DNA of 28,163 nt from CAYOHR01 sp964512145 (GTDB taxonomy: Bacteria > Bacteroidota > Bacteroidia > Flavobacteriales_G > JALEGO01): contig CAZEIM010000036.1 in the NCBI GenBank assembly GCA_964512145.1, positions 1 to 28,163 of the forward strand, read 5' to 3'. This document shows, in pieces, positions 1-9,100 of this stretch. Positions within the stretch are counted from its first letter, which is position 1. Each line of letters opens with the position of its first letter. Below the pieces are notes generated by a model. That model was not told the DNA's origin. It made no database searches and was given only the letters and a program-made list of their open reading frames with translations. A program made the position numbers and the translations under genes.

Positions 1-31
1 ATGTGGGGCTAAAACATATACATTTTTAAAT

Positions 32-1081
32 TTATTTAACATACTTTATTTTATATGCTTTATTTCGAATGTAAGCAATAGCTTTTTCTCTTTTTTTTAA
101 AATTGGTATTTCTAAATATTTTGTAGTAAAAAAAGCCAGTAAAAAAGATATTAGAATATAAATAAATAATCCGAAAATATTAATTCCAACATAATAATGT
201 ATAGCTAAAACAAATACAGTATGCCACAAGTATAAATTATAACTATATTTTGATATAACTTTAATAAATTTAAATTTATTAAAGTTATAATTAAATGTTA
301 GATAAATTATTCCCGATAGAAAAATAGGTGTAATACTATGAAAAATAATTTTTTTAAAATATATGTTAGTTGTGTACTTATCAAGTATGATAGTGAAAAA
401 AAATAAAATTAGTACAAAAAATAATATTTTATTATTTTTAAATTTACTATTAATTGGTAATATGTTTAGCAACATGCCATAACCTAAAGCATCAATTCTA
501 TTGTGAGTGGCATGATAAGTTTCTTTACTGTTGGTTAAAAAAAATGATACATTTTTAAACATAAATCCACTAATAATCATAATTATAATTAATAAAAATA
601 ACATCTTATTATTAACTCCAAATATTTTTAATAAAAAAAATAAAATTAAAGGTGTTGCTAAATAAAAATGTTCTTCAATACACAAAGACCAAACATGGTC
701 AAAATTCCAATAATGTGGATCACCTTTATAGTTTCGAAAGAACAATAAATATCTTAAAAGATACTTAAATGGGATATAACCATCTATATTAGTGTTTTTA
801 TAAACAATAAACGCAACAATATTACCAAAAATAATAAAAAAATAATAGGATGGTAATATTTTAAATGAGCGCTTAAGCACGAAGTTTAAAATTGAAATAT
901 TACCCTTTAAATAATCTTTAATTAATATTCCCCCTACTAAATATCCTGAAATTACAAAAAACAAGTCTACTCCTAAATATCCATATGGTAACAAACCGTT
1001 GTAATGAAAAAATAAAACTGAAACTACAGCAATTCCTCTGTAAAAATCAATAGATTCTATTCTTTGAGATTTTGAAACCAT
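32..1081 (-). CDS. Acyltransferase family 3 membrane protein (OafA/YrhL-like)
   Basis: Integral membrane O-acyltransferase, likely adding acetyl or another acyl group to a surface polysaccharide or its lipid-linked precursor. The 349 residues are almost wholly hydrophobic, with about ten membrane segments. Family signatures are visible: an N-terminal IDFYRGIAVVSVLFFH, in which His26 is the proposed catalytic base; GYLGVDLFFVISGYLVG at about 34-50; and WSLCIEEHFYL at about 131-141. Length matches single-domain members without the extra SGNH domain. It is the last gene of a four-gene minus-strand operon, 11 bp after the glycosyltransferase gene. The DNA is extremely AT-rich. Family assignment is secure; the acyl group and acceptor are not known. 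Confidence 0.9.
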   Translation of the reverse strand: MVSKSQRIESIDFYRGIAVVSVLFFHYNGLLPYGYLGVDLFFVISGYLVGGILIKDYLKGNISILNFVLKRSFKILPSYYFFIIFGNIVAFIVYKNTNIDGYIPFKYLLRYLLFFRNYKGDPHYWNFDHVWSLCIEEHFYLATPLILFFLLKIFGVNNKMLFLLIIIMIISGFMFKNVSFFLTNSKETYHATHNRIDALGYGMLLNILPINSKFKNNKILFFVLILFFFTIILDKYTTNIYFKKIIFHSITPIFLSGIIYLTFNYNFNKFKFIKVISKYSYNLYLWHTVFVLAIHYYVGINIFGLFIYILISFLLAFFTTKYLEIPILKKREKAIAYIRNKAYKIKYVK

Positions 1082-1092
1082 TTAATATATTA

Positions 1093-2862
1093 TCAATCAG
1101 GTAAATATTGCCAAATAGTTACTGGAAATTCACTCTCAAAAATTATTATTTTTTTAAATTTTTCTTCTATAAACTCTTGTGTTTTAGCGTCTTCATAAAA
1201 ATCACCATTTCTTCCCGCCATATTTTCAAATGTTGTTATCGCATATACATTTACATTAACTTTATTAATTATTGAATCTAATTGTGTTTTATTTTTCAAT
1301 GGAATAATTTGTTCATTATAATATTTTATTTCATTCTTTCCCACAGAATTTGAAACAATAATATATTCATTTTTTTCTCGCGCTTTAATATAAGTAACCG
1401 CGCTTTTATAATCTTGAATGGGCATATATGTTTTATTAATCGCACTGATATTTAAATAAAATATTATCAAAATTGAAGTTAAGGAAAAAAACACAAAACT
1501 CTTTTTTTCAATAGTCCAGTTTATTAAATATGCGATTAAAATTACTTTAATGGGTAATAATGGAATTAAATAGCGTGGAAAAAAACTAGAACCACTTGGT
1601 AATAGCATAATCATAAAGAATAACAAGAAATTTGTATACACTAAGAAAAGAACTCCAATACTCTTCTTAGTGTATACAAAAATTATAGTCAAACAAATAA
1701 ATACAATAATTGCTAATAATTTATTATCAGTATAAGCCAATAAGTTAGTGCTTGAAGATAAAACATATAAAATATGTTCTGACCAATTAAACTCTGTATG
1801 TAAATCACTAGAATTTAATATATTCATAAAAATTACTGGTAATTGGGGTAAATATAATAAGAATGAAATTATAACAGATATTATAATGGAATTGATTAAT
1901 ATCTTAACGTTTTTGTAATAAAATTTTTTATTTTTATTGTAACTAAATAACATAAAAAACAATATTATATTTTGAGCTGCAATGAAGTATAGGGAGTATA
2001 AGTGTGTGTATAACAAGCACGTGTTAGCCAAAAAAAGTATAACTGAAAATCTTTTTTCGTTATCAAATAAAATTTTGTGGAATGCATATATAGATATGGT
2101 CGTAAAAAATACTACCATATTATATCCTCTCATCTGAAATGAATAATATATATGATATGTGTGAAAGCATAAAATAATGGATGAAATAATTGCCAAGCTC
2201 CTTTTGTTGAAAATTTTTAAAACAACATAGTAAATCAGTGGAATATTTAAGATTGAAAAAATTAAAATTGGTAACCTAAGTGTTATTTCATTAACCCCAA
2301 ATATTTTTGTAAAAAACACCACAATTATTTGCATTAAAGGATGAGATCCGGTAGAGGTTTTAGGAAATATAGTACTTATAACGCCATCTTTTATAAAAGA
2401 TTGATAAACTCCAATTTCATCTTGCCATAAACTTTGTCTTATGTTAATAAATCTTAAAAATATAGCTGTAGTAATCAATGCGATAAGAATTATCATATCC
2501 ATTTTATTAATCAAAATCTGTTGTCTTTCTTCTAGAGTCTCAGGATTATGAATAATCTTTTTTAACGCTGAATTTAATGTTTTTAAATATATTAAGATAA
2601 AAAAAGCTGATAAAATCAATATTTGTCCAAGTTTGACTAAACCATAATATATTTTTTTTTCAGTACCTTTAGTTCCATATGTAGATTTAAGTATTTCAGA
2701 AATACGATTTATTAAATATTCATAAAATGAATTTGGAAATTGAAAAACTAATGATACCCCAATTAATATTAATATAATTAAATATAGCTTAAATGTTTTT
2801 TTTAGAAAAAAATTTAATACTTTATTACTTTCAAAAAAGTTATGAATTCTGTTTTTTAGCAT
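1093..2862 (-). CDS. GT-C type membrane glycosyltransferase (ArnT/PMT-like, GT39/GT83 group)
   Basis: Predicted polytopic glycosyltransferase using a polyprenyl-phosphate sugar donor and acting on the outer face of the inner membrane. In the 589 residues, the first luminal loop carries the Asp-Glu pair typical of GT-C enzymes (LWQDEI, D148-E149), followed by SHPLMQ at about 173-178 and LRLP at about 195-198, as in ArnT/PMT proteins. Many further membrane segments follow, then a soluble C-terminal part from about residue 480. An unusual N-terminal extension of about 115 residues with two hydrophobic segments precedes the core. The start overlaps the end of the methyltransferase gene by 23 bp, so the two are probably translationally coupled. 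Donor and acceptor cannot be read from sequence. Confidence 0.8.
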   Translation of the reverse strand: MLKNRIHNFFESNKVLNFFLKKTFKLYLIILILIGVSLVFQFPNSFYEYLINRISEILKSTYGTKGTEKKIYYGLVKLGQILILSAFFILIYLKTLNSALKKIIHNPETLEERQQILINKMDMIILIALITTAIFLRFINIRQSLWQDEIGVYQSFIKDGVISTIFPKTSTGSHPLMQIIVVFFTKIFGVNEITLRLPILIFSILNIPLIYYVVLKIFNKRSLAIISSIILCFHTYHIYYSFQMRGYNMVVFFTTISIYAFHKILFDNEKRFSVILFLANTCLLYTHLYSLYFIAAQNIILFFMLFSYNKNKKFYYKNVKILINSIIISVIISFLLYLPQLPVIFMNILNSSDLHTEFNWSEHILYVLSSSTNLLAYTDNKLLAIIVFICLTIIFVYTKKSIGVLFLVYTNFLLFFMIMLLPSGSSFFPRYLIPLLPIKVILIAYLINWTIEKKSFVFFSLTSILIIFYLNISAINKTYMPIQDYKSAVTYIKAREKNEYIIVSNSVGKNEIKYYNEQIIPLKNKTQLDSIINKVNVNVYAITTFENMAGRNGDFYEDAKTQEFIEEKFKKIIIFESEFPVTIWQYLPD

Positions 2863-3601
2863 ATATAATTACTGATCCTGCAATTTCTTTCAAAACAGGA
2901 ACTTTTTCAATGGTTTTTCCAATACCATTAATAAAATTAATCATAAGTTTAGGGGTAAATGGATGTAAAAAGTCATAAGGAAAAATTTCTACATCCCGAT
3001 AGTTAAGTTTTTTTAATAGCTTAGAGAAACTCCAGCGAACAATAGCTGTTTCATCCGGTGAATCTCCTAACCATCTCTTAATAAACGGAATGTTTTTTTG
3101 AATTAAAATTTGAGGATTTAACATATTAGGTTCTGCAAAAACAATTTTACCTCCTGGCTTTAATACTCTGTAAATTTCTTTTAATGACTTCTCCATTTCT
3201 AAATGATGTAAAATAGAACTCCCAAACACAACATCAAAAAAATTATCGCTAAAATTTAATTTATGAGCATCTGCCAATTGAAAAGTAGTGTTGGGAATGT
3301 TTTTTTTTCTTGCAATGGATAATAAATCATCCGAAATATCTGTTGCAATTATTTTAGCCCCGGTTTTTGATATCTTTTCTGTAAATAATCCTGTTCCACA
3401 TCCAATTTCAAGAACTAGCTGTTCTTGCGTCATTTTAGAACGTTCAATAAAAAAATTTGCTCTTCTCTCCGCTCTAATTTTTCCTGCATCACTTCCCCAG
3501 CCCCAAATATCTTCTGCTGATTGCTTTATTTTTTGACCATGTTTTATTTCATTCTCAATTCTTGTGCTATTCATATTCTTAGGCAAAAACTTTTTGAGCA
3601 T
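2840..3601 (-). CDS. Class I SAM-dependent methyltransferase
   Basis: Soluble methyltransferase with an intact SAM-binding core: motif I LVLEIGCGTG at about 62-71, an acidic residue ending beta-2 (ATDIS, about 87-91), and the later blocks DVVFGSSILHHLE and VLKPGGKIVFAEPN at about 123-159. The N-terminal stretch with IWGWGSDAGKIRAERRA is shared with a group of methyltransferases common in polysaccharide clusters. The start is uncertain: ATG at 3601 overlaps the epimerase gene, while ATG at 3574 (MNSTRIENE) lies just after the epimerase stop and may be the true one; a TTG at 3604 is also in frame. Likely substrates are a sugar or a lipid-linked glycan. The C-terminus overlaps the next gene by 23 bp. 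Confidence 0.85.
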   Translation of the reverse strand: MLKKFLPKNMNSTRIENEIKHGQKIKQSAEDIWGWGSDAGKIRAERRANFFIERSKMTQEQLVLEIGCGTGLFTEKISKTGAKIIATDISDDLLSIARKKNIPNTTFQLADAHKLNFSDNFFDVVFGSSILHHLEMEKSLKEIYRVLKPGGKIVFAEPNMLNPQILIQKNIPFIKRWLGDSPDETAIVRWSFSKLLKKLNYRDVEIFPYDFLHPFTPKLMINFINGIGKTIEKVPVLKEIAGSVIIYAKKQNS

Positions 3602-4625
3602 CAATAATCTCTTGAATGATTTTTGGCAAGGTAACTGTTATATCCCAGGAAGGATAATGAGTTTTAAATTTTTTTAAATCACTAATGTAACAAATATGAT
3701 CTCCTATTCTATTTTCTTCTGAAATAGTGTAATTAACTCTATTACCACTTAAATCATATATTAAATCAATACACTCTAATATTGAAGCACTGTTACCTCT
3801 ACCTCCTCCTAAGTTGTATACCTCTCCAGGCCTTGGGTTTAAAATATAACTTTCAAATGCTTTTATTACATCTAAACTATGAATTTGATCCCTAACTTGT
3901 TTCCCTTTATAACCAAAAATTGTGTATGGCTTGTTGTGTATTGCTACTTTAACTAAATATGATAAAAATCCATGAAGTTCCACTCCACTATGACTAGGGC
4001 CTGTTAAACATCCGCCTCTAAAACTTACGGTGGGCATTCCAAAATATCGGCCGTATTCCTGTGTAACAATGTCAGCAGCGGCTTTTGAAGCTCCAAACAA
4101 ACTATGTTTTGTTTGGTCTATCCTACATTGTTCATTTATTCCTTCATAAAATTTAGGGTCTTTATAATCCCATCTTTTTTCTAATTCTACTAAATCAAGT
4201 TCGTTAGGTGCATCACCATAAACTTTATTTGTACTCATATATATGAATGGTGAGTTAAAAGTAAATCTTCGGCTAGCTTCAAGTAAGTTTAAAGTTCCTA
4301 CTGCATTAGTATCAAAATCATCGAAGGGAATTTTTGCAGCCAAATCATGTGATGGCTGGGCGGCACAATGTATTGTTACATCTGGACGGTAACGTTCATA
4401 AAGCTTTAAAATAGCAGATCTATCTCTAATATCTATAGATTCATGAATAAAATCAAAAGACTCTTTTTTTAACAGATTTAAATTCCAAATTGTGTCTCCT
4501 CCTTCACCAAAAAATTCTTTTCTAAGATTATTGTCAACACCTATTATGGTTTCTCCCTTATTACCAAAATACCTAACGGCCTCAGAGCCAATTAATCCAC
4601 TGCTTCCTGTTACTAATATTTTCAT
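3579..4625 (-). CDS. NAD-dependent epimerase/dehydratase, CDP-paratose 2-epimerase-like SDR
   Basis: Extended short-chain dehydrogenase/reductase acting on a nucleotide sugar. The Rossmann motif GSSGLIG (7-13) is followed by D31 after beta-2 (GVDNN), which favours NAD. The MSTNKVYGD block (130-138), the HSLFGASKAAAD block (174-185) and KQVRDQIHSLDVI in the C-terminal half resemble CDP-tyvelose/CDP-paratose 2-epimerases. The residue normally Tyr in YxxxK is Phe177 here, while Lys181 is kept, so the usual oxidation chemistry is in doubt. First gene of the minus-strand operon; a TACTTTTG -7 box lies just upstream. It probably supplies a modified sugar for the following methyltransferase, glycosyltransferase and acyltransferase. 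The exact substrate is inferred from family resemblance only. Confidence 0.82.
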   Translation of the reverse strand: MKILVTGSSGLIGSEAVRYFGNKGETIIGVDNNLRKEFFGEGGDTIWNLNLLKKESFDFIHESIDIRDRSAILKLYERYRPDVTIHCAAQPSHDLAAKIPFDDFDTNAVGTLNLLEASRRFTFNSPFIYMSTNKVYGDAPNELDLVELEKRWDYKDPKFYEGINEQCRIDQTKHSLFGASKAAADIVTQEYGRYFGMPTVSFRGGCLTGPSHSGVELHGFLSYLVKVAIHNKPYTIFGYKGKQVRDQIHSLDVIKAFESYILNPRPGEVYNLGGGRGNSASILECIDLIYDLSGNRVNYTISEENRIGDHICYISDLKKFKTHYPSWDITVTLPKIIQEIIDAQKVFA

Positions 4626-4642
4626 AAATTTTTATAAGAACT

Positions 4643-4650
4643 CAAAAGTA
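4643..4650 (-). promoter_or_regulatory. Bacteroidota -7 promoter box for the epimerase operon
   Basis: On the minus strand this reads TACTTTTG, a match to TAnnTTTG, 17 bases before the epimerase ATG. No good -33 TTTG at the usual 19-21 bp was found. Confidence 0.5.
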
Positions 4651-4673
4651 ATATTTTAATCGCAATATTTTAA

Positions 4674-4681
4674 TAAATTTG
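4674..4681 (+). promoter_or_regulatory. Bacteroidota -7 promoter box for the GT2 / type A cargo unit
   Basis: TAAATTTG matches TAnnTTTG and lies 22 bases before the ATG at 4704. It is back to back with the minus-strand box, so the 78 bp between the two operons is a compact divergent promoter region. A -33 element is not evident. Confidence 0.5.
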
Positions 4682-4703
4682 TGAGTCAACGTAATATTTT
4701 CTA

Positions 4704-6137
4704 ATGATACATCATCCATATATTCAAGAATTAAAAAAACAAATTCAGGATAAAAATAACCATATAAGTTCCAAGAGAAGAAGATGGGTAAATAATAACC
4801 CTTACTACTATAAACAAATTACTAATGCTTTAAATTATATTGTTAAAGAAGGCGAAAGCGTTTTACATGTTAGATGTTCTACTGGAGATATTTTAAATTC
4901 ATTATCCTGTAAATTGAAAGTTGGAGTTGATGATAGCGAAAAACAAATAAAAGTAGCACAGGAAACGTTCCCAAATTGTACATTTATCTATTCTGATATT
5001 GAAAAAATTGATATAAATCAAACCTTTGATTATGTTATTATTAGTTCACTTGAGGATATTGTAGATATTAAAGCGGTATTAGAAAACATTAAAAAAAATA
5101 CTACCCGAAAAACACGTATAATTTTACTCTATTATAATTTTTTTTGGAATCCATTAGTTAAGTTGGCTGAAAAAACAGGACTAAAAGTACCTCAAAACTT
5201 ACATAATTGGATTTCTGCAAATGATTTACACAACTTTATTAAAATTACCGGATTAACCCATGTTATAGATAAAAAAATTATTCTCTTTCCTTTTAATATC
5301 CCTATTTTTTCTTATATTCTGAACAAGGGCTTTTCTAGATTGCCTTTTTTTCGAAATTTTAATCTTATAAATATTAGTATTGCTAGATTAAATTTTAAAC
5401 CTGAAAATAATCAAGAAAATAAAATTTCAATTATTATCCCTTGTAAAAATGAAGCCGGTAATATAGAGGATGCCGTATTAAGAATTCCCAGTATGGGCTC
5501 ACATGTTGAAATATTATTTGGAGACGATAAGTCAACCGATGGCACAGCCGAGAAAGTAAATGAGATGATTAAAAAATACCCCCATAAAGATATTAAACTG
5601 TATCAAGGTCCGGGAATAAGTAAAGCAGAAAATGTTTGGAAAGGATTTGATTTAGCTCAAGGGAATATCTTAATGATTTTAGACGCTGACTTAACGGTTT
5701 TGCCAGAAGAATTACCTTATTTTTATGATGTTCTAGTAAATGGCTATGGAGAGTTTATTAACGGTAGTCGTTTAGTTTATCCTATGCATAATAATGCTAT
5801 GCGTTTGTTTAATATCATAGGAAATAAATTTTTTAGTATAGCTTTTACATACATATTAAACACTTCAATTAAAGACACATTATGCGGAACAAAAGTAATG
5901 TGGAGAGAAGATTTTGAAAGGATAAAAAAACTTAGAAATTCTTGGGGTATTATTGATAAGTGGGGTGATTATGAGCTCATTTTTGGAGCTTCAAAACTAC
6001 ATCTTTCTATTATTGATTTGCCCGTTCATTACTATGAAAGAGTATATGGAGAAACAAAAATGAAAGGAAGAATTAAACAAGGCTGGACTATGCTAAAAAT
6101 GACTTGGGCTGCACTTAAAAAAATAAAGTTTAATTAA
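4704..6137 (+). CDS. Two-domain protein: degenerate SAM-methyltransferase-like domain plus GT2 glycosyltransferase
   Basis: The C-terminal half (about 240-477) is a family 2 glycosyltransferase resembling polyprenyl-phosphate mannose/glucose synthases: ISIIIPCKNEAGNI (241-254), GDDKSTDGT (273-281), LDADL with the DxD metal site (D327, D329), DTLCGTK (391-397), GDYEL (421-425) and YGETKM (449-454). It probably charges a polyprenyl phosphate with a sugar, which could feed the GT-C enzyme of the opposite operon. The N-terminal half (about 30-230) follows the class I methyltransferase layout, but motif I reads VLHVRCSTGD, lacking the acidic residue and two glycines of a normal loop, so it may no longer bind SAM. 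No C-terminal membrane segment is present. The type A cargo gene starts 10 bp downstream, implying one transcript. Confidence 0.85.
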   Translation: MIHHPYIQELKKQIQDKNNHISSKRRRWVNNNPYYYKQITNALNYIVKEGESVLHVRCSTGDILNSLSCKLKVGVDDSEKQIKVAQETFPNCTFIYSDIEKIDINQTFDYVIISSLEDIVDIKAVLENIKKNTTRKTRIILLYYNFFWNPLVKLAEKTGLKVPQNLHNWISANDLHNFIKITGLTHVIDKKIILFPFNIPIFSYILNKGFSRLPFFRNFNLINISIARLNFKPENNQENKISIIIPCKNEAGNIEDAVLRIPSMGSHVEILFGDDKSTDGTAEKVNEMIKKYPHKDIKLYQGPGISKAENVWKGFDLAQGNILMILDADLTVLPEELPYFYDVLVNGYGEFINGSRLVYPMHNNAMRLFNIIGNKFFSIAFTYILNTSIKDTLCGTKVMWREDFERIKKLRNSWGIIDKWGDYELIFGASKLHLSIIDLPVHYYERVYGETKMKGRIKQGWTMLKMTWAALKKIKFN

Positions 6138-6147
6138 TAATCTTAAT

Positions 6148-9100
6148 ATGAAAAAATATTTAATCTTAATTATTCCTTATATTTCTTATGTGTATTGTCA
6201 ACAATCTCCTAAAGATATTAATGGCTTAAAACTTTGGTTTGTCGCTGATAGCATATTTTCTAGTGATGGTATTTTTATTGATTCATTAAAAGATTTAGCA
6301 GGTAATAACAATGCATTTCAATATGATAATAATTTTTTACCAATTACCAAAAATACTATTTTAAACAATCATAAAAGTATTTTATTTGATGGTATTGATG
6401 ATTATTTAATTTTTGATACAATTAATGATATTCGAACTGTTTTCTGGGTTATTAAAGAAGATTCTTTTGCTACTAACGATTTTAGACCTTTATTAGGGCA
6501 CATTGAAAAATATGATTTCTACAGGACTAGTAAAGCATTTTGGGATATTACACATACAAATCAATTTGTATTAGATGGTGAAACAAGATTAAACAGTAAT
6601 ATTATCAATGGGTTAATTGTAGATGTACCAAACCAATATAGTATAGTTTCAGTTAAAACAGCAGGTAATGTTTCTGCAAATTTTTTAAGTAAAGATAGAA
6701 TACCATTTAACAGAGTTTGGCATGGAGAGATAGTTGAATTAATAATATATAATAATCAATTAGATAATTTTGAGATTTTAAATATTGAAAATTACTTATC
6801 AAATAAATATGCACCCCCTATAAATTTGAATGATACCTTTACAGTTTGTGAATTACCTTTTAATATAAGGATGGGTAAGGATTATTATAATTCGTATAAA
6901 TGGAATACTGGTGATACGACTGATAGCCTAATAATTTATTCTCCTGGCACTTATACTGTTACAGTAACAAATATTTTTGGGAGACATAGTGTTGATAGTA
7001 TTACTATTACAATCGACACATCTGATTATACAGTAGATTTAGCAAGTGATACAACTATATGTTACGGAAATAAGCTTTTATTGATGGCAGGAAATTCACA
7101 TTTATTATACAATTGGTCAACAGGAGATACCTCACACATTATTGAAGTGAATGCTCCAAATATATACAAAGTAACCGTAACCGATTGTAATTTAAATGTA
7201 TCAATTGATAGCATATTTCTACAAGTGCAACCTTTACCTTATTTTGAGTTTAATGATACCCTATTTTGCTTTAATAACAAACCTCTTTCTTTATCCCCGA
7301 GTTTTAATTCGCCTGAAAATTATCAATATTTATGGTCAACTGGTTCTACAGATTCTGTTTTACAAGTTTCACAATCTGATACATACATTTTACATGTTCA
7401 AGATAGTGTATTGTGCTCTTTTTCTGATACGGTTGTTGTTTTGGTGGATAGCTTTCCATCTAAACACTTTCTCCCCTCCGACACCTCCCTGTGTAGTGGT
7501 AATACCCTAGGTATTTATGCCGGAAATTACACCATTCAACAATACAGCTGGAGTACCGGAAGTACCGATAGTGCCATAGTATTAAATACCTCCGGCCCAT
7601 ATTGGGTTGAAGCCATTAACTCTAATGGATGTATAAACCGCGATACCGTTCAGGTAAACATAGTAGGTGATGCTCCCACTACACAATTTGTTAGTAACGG
7701 ATATTGTGCCGAGCAAACCATAACTTTCACCGATAATTCAATACCTCCCCTAGGCAATATGATTACTCAGTGGGCATGGGATTTTGGCGATGGAAATACC
7801 AGCAATGCTCAAAACCCCGTGCATACTTACTCTAATTCAGGAAATTATACAGTACTTCTAACAGCAACAACCGATGTAGGGTGCTCCAAAACATATTCTC
7901 AACAAATATCGGTACAAGAAACTCCTAGTGCCTCTTTTACTAGTTTAACTCAAGGGTGTACGGGTATACCTGTAACATTTACCAGCACGTCTTCTACCAA
8001 CACAGGATTTATTAACTACCTTAAGTGGGATTTTAATATAAACCCCGAAGATACGCTTATTTCTTCTTCGGCCAATTGGACTTACTCCTCACCAGGTTCT
8101 TTTCAAGTAAGCCTGGTAGCCGTAAATAATTTTGGATGTTCTGATACGATTCATAAAAACATAGAAATTTTAAATTCCCCCACCGCTTTTTTCTTGGCCC
8201 CGGAAACCTGTGCAGAAAGCTCCTTACAATTCTCCGATAATTCAATAGGTGCTATTAACCAATGGAACTGGAATTTTGGCAACGGAAACACATCTACTTT
8301 ACCCAATCCTCAAAATTCGTATTCAAGTGCAGGCACATATTTAGTAAATTTACTGGTAACGGATGTATACGGATGTAGTCATAGCTATACACAAAATATA
8401 ATTGTACATCCACTGCCTATGGTACAATACATTTCACCTAATCTTTGCTTACAAACTCAAACACAATTTACCGACAACAGTACTTCTGCTAATGGAAATA
8501 TAGTATCTTACGAATGGGATGTTACCCTTAATGGTATTCAAAACTCGTATGCCAGTAAAGAAATAATCATAACCCCCACTACTCTTAGTCCTGTTTTGGT
8601 TCAGCTTAAAGTAACAGATATTTTGGGATGTTATAATACCTTAACGGATACGGTGCCAGTATATTCTCTACCTACGGCCGATTTCAATTTTACCCCTCTG
8701 TTCGGAAATCCACCTCTTTCTGTTTCTTTTTACAACGAGTCGGTTGATTATCAAACACAGCAATGGTCCTCAAAGGGCCTATTACTTAGTAGCTTCGAAA
8801 ATCCAATCCTCAATTTTACGGATACCGGTAAAACCCCTATTCAGTTAACCATACTTAATGCATATGGTTGTGCCGACAGCTTGGTAAAATATATTCAAGT
8901 TGGAAATCTTTTGTATGACCTAGAAGTGTATAAAATAGATTTTGATTGGCAAAAGGAAAAAAATATGCTATTTATACATACTTATATAAAAAATAAAGGA
9001 AATATTCCCGTTTATGAAACACGTTTGTATTTACAAATATACGATGAATCTACGTTAAGCGAACCATTGGTTTTTGAACATGGTCTTTTCCCCTCTGATA

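Noticed and set aside
7196..7510. 104-codon open frame inside the type A cargo gene
   Set aside because: Out of frame with a clearly supported protein, no start context and no recognisable domain.
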